Shown here one piece after another: positions 7,931 through 16,391 of a DNA stretch of 64,000 nucleotides. The translations under genes were made by a program, and so were the position numbers. Numbering within the stretch: position 1 is the stretch's first letter; each line of letters opens with the position of its first letter. Location of the stretch: positions 1-64,000 of the forward strand of contig DXDG01000023.1 in the NCBI GenBank assembly GCA_019115605.1. Reading direction: 5' to 3'. Source of the stretch: Candidatus Alistipes faecigallinarum. GTDB taxonomy: Bacteria; Bacteroidota; Bacteroidia; Bacteroidales; Rikenellaceae. Under the pieces are notes generated by a model. The model made no database searches. It was given only the letters and a program-made list of their open reading frames with translations, and had not been told where the DNA came from.

Positions 7931-9919
7931 TCACCTTTTCCGGCCGAACTTCATCTCGTCGAGCAGGTATCCGGCCTCCCCGACACGGTCAATGACGAAG
8001 AGCACGTAGCGGATATCGACGGCGATGTTGCGGCAGATCTCGGGGTCGAAGGCGATGTCGCTCATCGTCGAGCGCCACGTGCGGTCGAAGTTGATGCCCA
8101 CGAGCTCGCCGTCGGCATTGAGCACGGGCGATCCGGAGTTGCCGCCCGTCGTGTGGTTCGAGGCGAGGAAGCAGACCGGCACGGTCCTGCGGCCGTCGAT
8201 CACCGTGCCCCAGCGTCCGTACTCCTTCGAGGCGTAGAGGTCGCGCAGCCGCTGCGGGATGTCGTAGTCGTAGATCTCGGGGTTGTCCTTGGCGATGATG
8301 CCGTCGAGGGTTGTCTGCGGCTTGTGGTACTCGCCGTCGGCATATTCGTATCCGGCGATCGAGCCGTAGGCCACGCGCAGCGTGAGGTTTGCGTCGGGGT
8401 AGAAGGCCCGCTCGCGGTCCCATTCGCGCAGTCCCTTTATATAGGTGGTGTAGAGTTCGTTGAGGCGGCTGCTCGTGAGGTTGCGCAGCGACTTGGTGCC
8501 CAGCAGCCAGGTAACGTGCGAGAGCATTCGTTTGGCATCGCCGCGCAGCGAGGCCATCGAGGTGGTGTCGGCGCCGCTCCAGACCCCTTCGAAGAGCTCG
8601 GCGGCATAGGCCTCGGGCGATCCGCAGCGGGCGACGCCCCGCAGGAACCCGGGCACCTGGTACTGCTCGGGGCAGTAGCGGGCGTAGGCGCCGAAGAGGT
8701 ACTCCCACTGGGCGCGTTCGGCCGCCTCGCTGCGGGCGAAGGCCTCCTCGGCGCGCTCCTTGTCCGTATAGCGCACCGGCAGGGCGTAGAGGGTCTCGGC
8801 GGTGATCTCACGGGCGAAGTAGGGGTCCATGATGCGGGCGTATTCGGCCTTGAGCGCACTGACGACGCCGGCGTATTCGGGTTTGTCCTGCGCCCAGGCG
8901 TCGAAGGCCTCCTCGTAGGCCTGCTTCGAGGCGACGGTGCCGCGGCGCGTGATGCCCAGCACCTCGCCCTGCCATTTCTTCCAGGCGTTGGCGATCGAGG
9001 CCTGCTTCGAGGCGTAGTGGATGCGCAGCGCGGGGTCCGACTGCTGCGCGCGGCGGATGATCGCAAGGCGTCCGTCGCGGATGGCGATCTTCGCCGGATC
9101 GGAGCGCTCGGCGATGTAGCGCACGGCGTCCGAGAGGATGTACTCCTGTGTGTTGCCCGGGAATCCGTAGATCATCGTGAAGTCGCCCTCCTTCACGCCG
9201 CGGGTCGAGATCGTGAAGAACTTTTCGGGCCGGTAGGGAACGTTCTCGGGCGAGTAGGCCGCCGGCTCGTTCTCCTTCGAGGCGTAGATGCGGAAGACGG
9301 AGAAGTCGCCCGTATGGCGGGGCCAGATCCAGTTGTCCGTGTCGCCGCCGAACTTGCCGATCGACGAGGGCGGCGCGGCGACCAGCCGCACGTCGTCGAA
9401 CTGCCGGTAGACGAACAGGAACTGCTGGTTGCCGTAGTACATCTGCTCGACGGAGGCGCGGTATCCCTTGCCTTCGGCCTCGGCCGCACGAATCAACTCC
9501 TCGGCCGTCTCACCGGCGGCCAGGCGGTCGGTAACCTCCTCCATGCGCACCAGAAAGCGGACGTTGAGCCCCTCGTTGGGGAGCTCCTCCTCGCGCGAGC
9601 GGGCCCAGAAGCCGTGGGTGAGGTAGTCGTGCTCGACGGTCGAGTGGCGCTGGATGGCGTCGTAGCCGCAGTGGTGGTTCGTCAGCAGCAGCCCTTCGGC
9701 GGAGACGAGCTCCCCGGTGCAGCCGCCGTCGAAGAGCACGACGGCATCCTTCATCGAGGCCCGGTTGATCGAGTAGATGTCTTCGGCCGTGAGGCGGAAT
9801 CCTTTGGCGCGCATCTCGTCGATGCGTTCGGAGATGAGGCTCGGGAGCCACATGCCCTCGTCAGCCGCGGCGGGCAGCAGGCAGAGGAGGGCGGCAAGAG
9901 TCAGCAGGAAGTGTTTCAT
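7931..9919 (-). CDS. S46-family dipeptidyl peptidase (DPP11-like)
   Basis: Secreted serine exopeptidase that removes N-terminal dipeptides from peptides in the periplasm. The 662-aa product has a signal peptide (MKHFLLTLAALLCLLPAAA). Catalytic landmarks of S46 are visible: TNHHCGYDAIQ near residue 80 (His), DNWIWPRHTGDF (Asp region) and GGNSGSPV with Ser about 595. The sequence NFDRTW places Arg about 613 where, as I recall, DPP11 has Arg and DPP7 has Gly, suggesting cleavage after acidic residues. The start is the ATG at 9919, overlapping the maf stop by four bases (ATGA); the longer ORF start lies inside maf. It is the last gene of a seven-gene unit. Confidence 0.92.
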   Translation of the reverse strand: MKHFLLTLAALLCLLPAAADEGMWLPSLISERIDEMRAKGFRLTAEDIYSINRASMKDAVVLFDGGCTGELVSAEGLLLTNHHCGYDAIQRHSTVEHDYLTHGFWARSREEELPNEGLNVRFLVRMEEVTDRLAAGETAEELIRAAEAEGKGYRASVEQMYYGNQQFLFVYRQFDDVRLVAAPPSSIGKFGGDTDNWIWPRHTGDFSVFRIYASKENEPAAYSPENVPYRPEKFFTISTRGVKEGDFTMIYGFPGNTQEYILSDAVRYIAERSDPAKIAIRDGRLAIIRRAQQSDPALRIHYASKQASIANAWKKWQGEVLGITRRGTVASKQAYEEAFDAWAQDKPEYAGVVSALKAEYARIMDPYFAREITAETLYALPVRYTDKERAEEAFARSEAAERAQWEYLFGAYARYCPEQYQVPGFLRGVARCGSPEAYAAELFEGVWSGADTTSMASLRGDAKRMLSHVTWLLGTKSLRNLTSSRLNELYTTYIKGLREWDRERAFYPDANLTLRVAYGSIAGYEYADGEYHKPQTTLDGIIAKDNPEIYDYDIPQRLRDLYASKEYGRWGTVIDGRRTVPVCFLASNHTTGGNSGSPVLNADGELVGINFDRTWRSTMSDIAFDPEICRNIAVDIRYVLFVIDRVGEAGYLLDEMKFGRKR

Positions 9920-10512
9920 GTGTTCAGGAATTGGTCCAGTTCGACATAGAGTTTCTGTATGGGGAGTCCCATGACGTTGTAGAAGGATCCTTCGATGCGT
10001 TCGATGGCGGCGTATCCGATCCACTCCTGGATGCCGTACGACCCGGCTTTGTCGAAGGGGCGGAACGTATCGACGTAGTAGTCGATCTCCTCCCGCTCGA
10101 GGCGGCGGAACCAGACGGAGGTGTGGGCCGTGAAGGTGTGCATCCGCTCGCGTGTGCGGAACGTTACGCCCGAGACGACCGTGTGGCGGCGTGCGGAGAG
10201 GCGGCCGAGCATCTCCACGGCCTCGTCGCGGCCGCGGGGTTTGCCGAGGACCTCGCCGTCGAGCACCACGACCGTGTCGGCCGTCAGCAGAATGTCCCGT
10301 GCGGCGAGCGGTGCGGGGTAGGCTTCGCTCTTGAGGCGCGAGAGGTAGCCCGGCACCTCCTCGGCAGCCAGCTCCGCGGGGTAGTGCTCTTCGCAGTCGA
10401 ATTTCGGCGCGAGCTCGTAGGGAAGCCCGCAGCCGCTCATCAGCTCCCGGCGGCGCGGCGACTGCGAGGCCAGCAGCAGGCGGTATGGGGCGAGTTTTTC
10501 GTGCAGCAGCAT
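9916..10512 (-). CDS. maf: Maf-like nucleoside triphosphate pyrophosphatase
   Basis: Cytoplasmic house-cleaning enzyme hydrolysing non-canonical or modified NTPs to NMP and pyrophosphate. The 198-aa length is normal. Family motifs are LASQSPRRRELM near residues 15-26 (phosphate-binding loop) and ADTVVVLDGEVLGKPR near 78-93 (acidic catalytic region). It lies 13 bases after the FAH-family gene and overlaps the S46 peptidase start by four bases. Specificity (dTTP/UTP against m7GTP) cannot be assigned with certainty by eye. Confidence 0.92.
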   Translation of the reverse strand: MLLHEKLAPYRLLLASQSPRRRELMSGCGLPYELAPKFDCEEHYPAELAAEEVPGYLSRLKSEAYPAPLAARDILLTADTVVVLDGEVLGKPRGRDEAVEMLGRLSARRHTVVSGVTFRTRERMHTFTAHTSVWFRRLEREEIDYYVDTFRPFDKAGSYGIQEWIGYAAIERIEGSFYNVMGLPIQKLYVELDQFLNT

Positions 10513-10525
10513 GGTATGACGGTTT

Positions 10526-11158
10526 TTAACGGATATCGAAATGGAGCATCTCCACGCCTTCGAGCGTCGCCCGCAGCGTGTCGCCCGGGAGGACGGGACC
10601 CACGCCGGCGGGGGTTCCCGTGAAGAGTAGGTCGCCCGTGCGCAGGGTCATGTACTGCGAGACGGCGGCGATGAGCCGGTCCACCGTGAAGAGCATCTCG
10701 GAGGTGTCGCCCCTCTGGCGGCACTCGCCGTTTACCTCGAGCGTGAAGTGCAGCTTCTGCACGTCGCCGCCCAGCTCCGCGAGGGGCAGGTAGCGCGGCG
10801 GAAGGGCCGCCGAGTAGTCGAAGGCCTTGGCACGCTCCCACGGCAGCCCTGCGGCGATGGCCTCGCGCTGCAGGTCGCGGGCCGTGAAGTCGATGCCGAG
10901 CCCCACCTCGTCGTAGTAGCGGTGGGCGAAGCGCTCGGCGATGGCCCGCCCCACGCGGTTGATCCTTACGATGAGCTCGCACTCGTAGTGCACCTCCTGC
11001 GTGAAGTGCGGGATGTAGAAGGGGTCGTTGTTGCGCAGCATCGCCGTGTCGGGCTTCAGAAACCAGACCGGCTCGGCACCCTCGACGGCAAGGCCCGTCG
11101 CGTGGTGCAGCTCCTCGGCGTGCGCGCGGTAGTTGCGTCCTATGCAGATGATCTTCAT
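10526..11158 (-). CDS. Fumarylacetoacetate hydrolase (FAH) family protein
   Basis: Metal-dependent C-C hydrolase or decarboxylase fold of the short, 2-hydroxyhepta-diene-dioate isomerase/acylpyruvase-like type. The 210-aa product starts KIICIGRNYRAHAEEL, a family hallmark. It shows the acidic metal ligands in HYECELIVRI, then GIDFTARDLQ and TGTPAGVGP. The start is the ATG at 11158, overlapping the lpxB stop by four bases; the longer ORF runs into lpxB. The likely role is clearing acylpyruvates or related oxo-acids. No catabolic pathway is encoded nearby, so the substrate is unknown. Confidence 0.9.
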   Translation of the reverse strand: MKIICIGRNYRAHAEELHHATGLAVEGAEPVWFLKPDTAMLRNNDPFYIPHFTQEVHYECELIVRINRVGRAIAERFAHRYYDEVGLGIDFTARDLQREAIAAGLPWERAKAFDYSAALPPRYLPLAELGGDVQKLHFTLEVNGECRQRGDTSEMLFTVDRLIAAVSQYMTLRTGDLLFTGTPAGVGPVLPGDTLRATLEGVEMLHFDIR

Positions 11159-12291
11159 GATGCGTGTGTTTTCAGCTCCTCGACCATGCGGCGGGCGATG
11201 CGCTCGCTGGCGCCCGGACCGCCGATCACGGTGCGCAGCTCCCGGAAGTCGGCCTCCATGCGTGTGCGTTTCGCGCCGCCCGGGAGGATGGCGCGCAGCT
11301 CGCGCTCGGCGCGCGTGATGTCGAGGTCCGACTGCAGGATCTCGGCAACGGCCTCGCGCTGCAGGTTGAGGTTCACGAGCGAGATCCAGCGGCAGCGCAC
11401 GACAAGCGGCATGCAGCGGTATTCGATCGCGGCCAGGCGGTAGACCACCACCTCGGGCGTGCCGAGCAGGGCGGTTTCGAGCGTGGCCGTGCCCGAGGCG
11501 ACGACGGCGGCTTCGGCCGCGGCGATCGTGGCGTAGGTCTCGTCGAAGACGCAGCGCAGCGGACTCTGTCCGATGGCCTGAACGTAGAGCGCAGGGTCGA
11601 TCCACGGAACTCCGGTTACGACGAACTGCTTCTCGGGGAAGCGCTCCGCGAGGCGCGCCATGAGCGGGAGGTTCTTGCGGATCTCCGTGGGGCGGCTGCC
11701 GGCCACCAGGGCGATGATCGGCCGCTCATCGAGCGCATGGCGGCGGCGGAACTCCTCCGGCGAGGGGAGCGACGCCCGCTGCGCCTCAAGGGCATCGACC
11801 AGCGGGTTGCCCTCGAAGATCGGGCGGATGCCGTGCTGCGGGAAGTAGTCGCACTCGAAGGGGAAGATGACGAAGAGCCGGTCGACGTCGCGGCGGATGG
11901 CGCGCAGGCGCCCTTCGCGCGAGGCCCAGACCTTCGGGGCGATGTAGTAGAAGGTGCGGATGCCGTGGACGTGAGCCCAGCGGGCCATCTTCAGGTTGAA
12001 GCCCGGGTAGTCGATCAGAATCAGCACGTCGGGACGCCATGCGGCGACATCTTCGCGGCATTCGCGCATCTGGCGGCGGATGGTCCCCAGGTTGCGGAGC
12101 ACCTGCACCACGCCGAAGAACGACGTCTCGCGGTAGTGTTTGCGCAGGTTGTCCCGCCCGCCTGCCGCGGCCATGCGGTCGCCGCCCCAGAAGCGGAACT
12201 CCGCCCCGGGATCGGCCTTCTTGAGCCCTTCGATCAGGTTGGCGCCGTGCAGGTCGCCCGAAGGCTCCCCGGCGATGAGGTAGTATTTCAT
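11155..12291 (-). CDS. lpxB: Lipid-A-disaccharide synthase
   Basis: Membrane-associated GT19 glycosyltransferase joining UDP-2,3-diacylglucosamine and lipid X to make lipid A disaccharide. The 378-aa length is typical. The N-terminus YYLIAGEPSGDLHGANL is diagnostic, followed by FRFWGGDRM and FFGVVQVL, then YIAPKVWASREGR and VAGSRPTEIRKNLP. It is translationally coupled to the FAH gene (ATGA) and follows trmD by 37 bases. Its presence confirms a lipid-A-making Gram-negative host. Confidence 0.96.
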   Translation of the reverse strand: MKYYLIAGEPSGDLHGANLIEGLKKADPGAEFRFWGGDRMAAAGGRDNLRKHYRETSFFGVVQVLRNLGTIRRQMRECREDVAAWRPDVLILIDYPGFNLKMARWAHVHGIRTFYYIAPKVWASREGRLRAIRRDVDRLFVIFPFECDYFPQHGIRPIFEGNPLVDALEAQRASLPSPEEFRRRHALDERPIIALVAGSRPTEIRKNLPLMARLAERFPEKQFVVTGVPWIDPALYVQAIGQSPLRCVFDETYATIAAAEAAVVASGTATLETALLGTPEVVVYRLAAIEYRCMPLVVRCRWISLVNLNLQREAVAEILQSDLDITRAERELRAILPGGAKRTRMEADFRELRTVIGGPGASERIARRMVEELKTHAS

Positions 12292-12328
12292 GTGCGGAAC
12301 GTTTTTCGCGGATTTCGGCAGCCTCGGA

Positions 12329-13006
12329 TCACTCTTCGAGCAGGTCGGGGCGCAGGCGCCGGGTGCGTTCGAGGGACTGTTCGTCCTGCCACTTCTCGAT
12401 CTGGGCGAAGTTGCCCGAGAGCAGCACGTCGGGAACCCGCCAGCCGCGGAACTCCGCGGGCCGCGTGTAGACGGGCGGCGCCAGCAGGTTGTCCTGGAAC
12501 GAGTCCGTCAGGGCCGAGGCCTCGTCGCCGATCGCCCCCGGGATGAGCCGCACGACCGAGTCGGCGATGATGCAGGCCGCCAGCTCGCCTCCGGTGAGCA
12601 CATAGTCGCCGATCGAGATCTCGCGCGTTACGAGGTGCTCGCGGATGCGGTGGTCGATCCCCTTGTAGTGGCCGCAGAGGATGATGAGGTTTTCGAGCGT
12701 CGAGAGGCGGTTGGCCTCGTGCTGGTCGTAGCGGATGCCGTCGGGCGAGGTGTAGATGATCTCGTCGTACGGACGCTCGCTCTGGAGCTTCTCGACGAGC
12801 TCGAAGACCGGCTCGCACTTCATGACCATGCCGGCTTCACCCCCGAAGGGGTAGTCGTCCGTGGTCTTGCGGCGGTCGTGTGCGTAGTCGTGGAGGTTGT
12901 GGATGACAATCTCCACGAAGCCCTTCTCCTGCGCCCGCTTGAGGATCGACTCGTTGAGCGGCGAGGTCAGCAGGTCCGGAACCGAGGATATGATGTCAAT
13001 GCGCAT
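12329..13006 (-). CDS. trmD: tRNA (guanine-N1)-methyltransferase
   Basis: SPOUT-fold enzyme methylating G37 of tRNAs with SAM, preventing +1 frameshifting. The 225-aa product has the signatures [12 protein letters not shown] near residues 52-63, [13 protein letters not shown] and [12 protein letters not shown], the knot region that binds SAM. It overlaps the end of the FkbM methyltransferase gene by 11 bases. It is not next to rpsP, rimM or rplS, its partners in many other phyla. Confidence 0.96.
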   Translation of the reverse strand: MRIDIISSVPDLLTSPLNESILKRAQEKGFVEIVIHNLHDYAHDRRKTTDDYPFGGEAGMVMKCEPVFELVEKLQSERPYDEIIYTSPDGIRYDQHEANRLSTLENLIILCGHYKGIDHRIREHLVTREISIGDYVLTGGELAACIIADSVVRLIPGAIGDEASALTDSFQDNLLAPPVYTRPAEFRGWRVPDVLLSGNFAQIEKWQDEQSLERTRRLRPDLLEE

Positions 13007-13727
13007 GTCTGAAGATGATGTCTTTGGTCGTGTCGGGCGTCAGCGGCACCTCGCGCCCCTCCTTGAGCGTGTAGCCCGCATAGCCCATTGCGGTGAAGAG
13101 GCCGATGATCTGCGGACGGTTCGCGCCGCCCGTCTCGATGAGCACCGTGGGGTGGAAGCGTTCGAGGAGCGGCTGCATCTCCCGCATGACCACCACCTCG
13201 TAGCCCTCGATGTCGCACTTGATGAAGTCGAGCCGTCCGAGCGCGGCGAAGAGCTCGCTGCCGCGGCGCATCGTCGCCGTGAAGACCGTTCCGGCCGGCC
13301 GGCCGCTGTCGTTCACGAAGTTCTGCCCCGTGCCGAAGTAGCCCGTCTCGCGTGCCGAGTCGTTGCCCATGACCACGGGGCGCGACTCGGTGCCGAGGGC
13401 GTAGGGGAGGATTTCGGTGTTGATGCAGCGGCGCAGATTGCGGCTCAGCACCTTGCGGATCGGGGCCACGGGCTCCACGGCATAGACCCGCCCCTCGGGA
13501 CCCGCCAGTCGGGAGATCGTCCGGGCGTAGTAGCCGAGGTTGGCGCCGATGTCGATGCAGACGTCGCCCGGGCGGACGAGCTGCGGCAGGTGGTAGACAT
13601 ACTCCGTGGCCGCGTCGCGGCGTCCGATGCCGAGCCGCTGCCAGAGGAAGAACATCCGGCTCACGACGCGCAGGTAGCCCTCGAGCGGGAGCGTGCGGTA
13701 GAGGATGCGGTGGACGAGTGCTTTCAT
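12996..13727 (-). CDS. FkbM-family SAM-dependent methyltransferase
   Basis: Predicted O-methyltransferase of 243 aa. The SAM-binding motif I is [13 protein letters not shown] near residues 56-68, and the FkbM hallmark [11 protein letters not shown] is present near 168-178. The start is the ATG at 13727, overlapping the upstream MBL gene's stop by four bases; the longer ORF lies within that gene. FkbM enzymes methylate sugars, lipids or secondary metabolites. Co-transcription with lpxB raises the possibility of an envelope glycolipid substrate, but this is inference. Confidence 0.88.
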   Translation of the reverse strand: MKALVHRILYRTLPLEGYLRVVSRMFFLWQRLGIGRRDAATEYVYHLPQLVRPGDVCIDIGANLGYYARTISRLAGPEGRVYAVEPVAPIRKVLSRNLRRCINTEILPYALGTESRPVVMGNDSARETGYFGTGQNFVNDSGRPAGTVFTATMRRGSELFAALGRLDFIKCDIEGYEVVVMREMQPLLERFHPTVLIETGGANRPQIIGLFTAMGYAGYTLKEGREVPLTPDTTKDIIFRHAH

Positions 13728-14395
13728 CGCTCGCGGTAGTTCACCTCCCCGTTGAGCACCTCGACGATGAAGGGGTTGTAGAGCGTCTCGTGGCCGAGCG
13801 TCGTCTCGGGGCCGTGGCCCGGGTAGACGTGCACCTCGTCGCCCAGCGGGAGGATCACGTCGAGAATCGAGCGCATGATCCACGAATAGTCGCCGCCCGG
13901 GAGGTCCGTGCGGCCGATCGACTCGCGGAAGAGCGTGTCGCCCGTGAAGAGCGCCTTCGACTGCGGCTCGTAGAAGGCCACATGGCCCGGCGTATGGCCC
14001 GGCGTGCGGAGGATGCGCAGCGCGGTCCGTCCGAAGCGGATCTCCTCTTCGGCATCCAGGTCGCGGTCGATGGGGGGCATCGTGCCGATCTTCACGCCGA
14101 AGACCGCGCCGCTCGTCGCGGCGTTCTCCAGCAGGAAGCGGTCCTTGCCCGAGAGGGCGAAGGGGATGCCGTAACGCTGGCGAAGGTGCTCGACGCCCAT
14201 CGTGTGGTCGAAATGTCCGTGGGTGTTGGCCGCCAGGACGGGCTTCAGCCCCTCCTGGGCGATGAAGTTGTCCAGCGCGGCGTCCTCGCGCGGCGAGGAG
14301 TTGCCGGCGTCGATGATGACGCATTCGCGCGTGTCGTCCCAGACGACATAGGTGTTCTCCTGAATCGGATTGAAGGGCAGACAGGCTATTTTCAT
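13724..14395 (-). CDS. MBL-fold metallo-hydrolase (glyoxalase II-like)
   Basis: Cytoplasmic metal-dependent hydrolase of 223 aa. The di-metal motif THGHFDH lies near residues 58-64 (HxHxDH), and further ligands occur in RTPGHTPGHVAFY and the C-terminal VYPGHGPETTLGHE. It is closest in layout to hydroxyacylglutathione hydrolase-like or persulfide-dioxygenase-like MBL proteins; the true thioester or other substrate is unknown. It is the first gene of the seven-gene minus-strand unit, with a -7 box about 25 bases upstream. Confidence 0.9.
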   Translation of the reverse strand: MKIACLPFNPIQENTYVVWDDTRECVIIDAGNSSPREDAALDNFIAQEGLKPVLAANTHGHFDHTMGVEHLRQRYGIPFALSGKDRFLLENAATSGAVFGVKIGTMPPIDRDLDAEEEIRFGRTALRILRTPGHTPGHVAFYEPQSKALFTGDTLFRESIGRTDLPGGDYSWIMRSILDVILPLGDEVHVYPGHGPETTLGHETLYNPFIVEVLNGEVNYRER

Positions 14396-14420
14396 GGTGT
14401 CGCTTGCATGGTAATTTTTA

Positions 14421-14428
14421 CAAAGGTA
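14421..14428 (-). promoter_or_regulatory. -7 box TACCTTTG for the MBL-to-S46 operon
   Basis: The plus strand reads CAAAGGTA, so the minus strand has TACCTTTG, a TAnnTTTG match 25 bases before the MBL start codon. The -33 region is poor. It overlaps the divergent promoter of the alpha/beta hydrolase gene. Confidence 0.5.
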
Positions 14429-14434
14429 GTGTTT

Positions 14435-14464
14435 TTTGCGGGAATTTGCCTACCTTTATCTTTG
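14435..14464 (+). promoter_or_regulatory. Promoter of the alpha/beta hydrolase gene
   Basis: TTTG (14435-14438) and TATCTTTG (14457-14464) are separated by 18 bases, matching the Bacteroidota -33/-7 arrangement. The start codon follows 16 bases after the -7 box. Confidence 0.65.
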
Positions 14465-14480
14465 CAAAAGATTCGGAACC

Positions 14481-15308
14481 ATGAAACGACTTCTCTGGCT
14501 GCTGGCCGTGCAGCTGCTCTTCACCACGGCCCTTCGGGCACAGGACGGCGCCTGCCGCATCGTGCGGGATATCGCCTACCGCGAGGCTGCGGGCGACGGA
14601 TACATCGACTCGCTCTGCCGGCTGGATCTCTGCTGTCCGACCGGCGGGCAGGGCTTCCCGACCGTCATCTGGTTTCACGGCGGAGGACTCGAAGGAGGCC
14701 GGCGCGAGATTCCCGAGGCGCTGTGCGGCAAGGGCTTTGCCGTCGTGGGCGTGGAGTACCGGCTGGTGCCGCGCGTGAAGGTTGCCGACTGTGTGGCCGA
14801 TGCGGCGGCCGCGGCGGCATGGGTTGTGGAGCATATTGCCGATTACGGCGGTGATCCGCGGCTGATCTTCGTGGCGGGCCACTCGGCCGGCGGGTATCTC
14901 ACCTCGATGATCGGACTCGACAAGCGCTGGCTGGCCCCCTACGGCATCGACCCCGACGAGGCCTTTGCGGCGCTGATCCCCTACAGCGGCCAGGCGGTTA
15001 CGCATTTCGCCCGGCGGCGCGAGCTGGGGCTGCCCGATACGCAGCCGCTGGTCGACGACATGGCGCCGCTGTACCATGTGCGCCCCGATGCGCCGCCGAT
15101 GCTCATCCTCTCGGGCGACCGCGAGCTGGAGATGCTGGGCCGTTACGAGGAGAACGCCTATTTCTGGCGCATGATGCGCATAGCGGGACATCCCGACGTA
15201 CGGATCCGCGAGTTCGACGGCTTCGACCACGGCAACATGCCCGAGGCGGGCCACTACGTGGCGGTGCGGTACATCCGTGAGCGGGTGAAGGCGCTGCAGG
15301 GGCGGTAG
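14481..15308 (+). CDS. Secreted alpha/beta hydrolase (esterase/lipase-like)
   Basis: Predicted periplasmic serine esterase of 275 aa with a type I signal peptide (MKRLLWLLAVQLLFTTALRAQ). The oxyanion-hole motif HGGG is near residue 67 and the nucleophile elbow GHSAGGY near 133. A C-terminal DGFDHGNM supplies the likely catalytic His. These are features of the hormone-sensitive-lipase/carboxylesterase branch, and a sugar de-esterifying role is possible. I use the ATG at 14481 because it starts the signal peptide and follows the promoter; the longer ORF start lies upstream of the -7 box. It is monocistronic, ending at a bidirectional terminator. Confidence 0.88.
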   Translation: MKRLLWLLAVQLLFTTALRAQDGACRIVRDIAYREAAGDGYIDSLCRLDLCCPTGGQGFPTVIWFHGGGLEGGRREIPEALCGKGFAVVGVEYRLVPRVKVADCVADAAAAAAWVVEHIADYGGDPRLIFVAGHSAGGYLTSMIGLDKRWLAPYGIDPDEAFAALIPYSGQAVTHFARRRELGLPDTQPLVDDMAPLYHVRPDAPPMLILSGDRELEMLGRYEENAYFWRMMRIAGHPDVRIREFDGFDHGNMPEAGHYVAVRYIRERVKALQGR

Positions 15309-15327
15309 GCGGGAGCCGGAAAAACGA

Positions 15328-15359
15328 ACGATCCCGGACGGTTTCTCGTCCGGGATCGT
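15328..15359. terminator. Bidirectional terminator between hydrolase gene and PUL
   Basis: A 13-bp perfect stem (ACGATCCCGGACG / CGTCCGGGATCGT) with a 6-base loop lies between convergent genes. The plus side continues CCATTTTG and the minus side TCGTTTTTCC, so it can serve both. Confidence 0.85.
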
Positions 15360-15395
15360 CCATTTTGTCTTTCGGGATATCCGGAAACGGGCCGG

Positions 15396-16379
15396 CTATT
15401 CGGCGGCCTGTTCGACGATGAACTCCTCGCCGCCGTTCTCCTCGTCGCGGACGACGATGCTGCCGTCGGCGTTGATGAAGTAGAAGGAGAGCTCCTCGAT
15501 CACGGCATCGGCCGGAAGGTTGAAGAAATCCTTCGGGTAGATGTACTTCTCGAAGCGTGAGCCGAGCGGCGACATGCGGTTCTTGTCGCCGGCCGTGGTA
15601 ACCTCGGTGCGCTGGCCTCCGTCGTGGACGGCCGTGCCGCAGAGATAGACCTCCGAAGCGCCTTTCAGGTCGGTGCCTCCGGGCGAGAAGGTGATCGAGA
15701 AGATGTCGCCGTAGCGGAATACCGAGGGGGCAGTGGTGAAGACCTGCTCGTAGGTCTCGAAGGGCTTGAAGGCCTCGGCAAAGCGCTGATCGTCGCGCTG
15801 CAGTCCGTAGGTGTCGTAGCAGTAGGAGTAGCCCAGCTCGCAGGAGACGGGCGTGGCGCCGGTCGTGAAGCTGATCTTCACGTTGGCATGGACGTTGGGG
15901 AGTTTCTGCTCGACGCCGTCCACGGTCTTCTTGTCCCAGATGTCGAAGATGGTCGAGGAACGCCATACGATCCACTCCATCTCGACGCTGCCGTCGTTGC
16001 CGCCCATGCCGATGACGGAGGCGAAGGAGGCGCTCCACGCCATGCCGTTCTTGGGGTCGGTCTCCGTGTCGGGCATCGGCGTGAGGGTCTCGTTCACGAT
16101 CTCCGAATGGCCCTGGTTGGCGTAGTCGGTGGTCGTAAGCAGCAGTGTGGCGTTTTCCTTGAGGTTCCAGGCCTTCGGGGCGAGCATGGCGAAGACGAGG
16201 CGTCCCTCGCCGTTCGTCTCGGGGGCGACGCGCAGCTGTGCCGTGATCTCGACCTCCGAATCGACCAGGGCCGATTCGGGCTGGATGATGTTGTCGAAGA
16301 AGAGGCACGATACGACGAGCAGCGGCAGCGCGGTGACGAGCAGGCAGAAGAAGATTCTATTTTTGAGCGATGATTTCAT
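15396..16379 (-). CDS. PUL lipoprotein, DUF4961-like
   Basis: Last gene of the PUL, encoding a 327-aa predicted lipoprotein. The signal peptide ends LLVVSC, and FFDNIIQPESAL follows the lipidated Cys. The rest looks like beta-sandwich domains without catalytic motifs (for example GRLVFAMLAPKAWNL and YGDIFSITFSPGGTDL), ending in a short acidic tail. I think it matches the DUF4961 type seen at PUL ends, but I cannot verify this. The likely role is surface glycan binding or an accessory function. It starts 12 bases after the preceding gene. Confidence 0.72.
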   Translation of the reverse strand: MKSSLKNRIFFCLLVTALPLLVVSCLFFDNIIQPESALVDSEVEITAQLRVAPETNGEGRLVFAMLAPKAWNLKENATLLLTTTDYANQGHSEIVNETLTPMPDTETDPKNGMAWSASFASVIGMGGNDGSVEMEWIVWRSSTIFDIWDKKTVDGVEQKLPNVHANVKISFTTGATPVSCELGYSYCYDTYGLQRDDQRFAEAFKPFETYEQVFTTAPSVFRYGDIFSITFSPGGTDLKGASEVYLCGTAVHDGGQRTEVTTAGDKNRMSPLGSRFEKYIYPKDFFNLPADAVIEELSFYFINADGSIVVRDEENGGEEFIVEQAAE

Positions 16380-16391
16380 GGTCGGCAGGGA

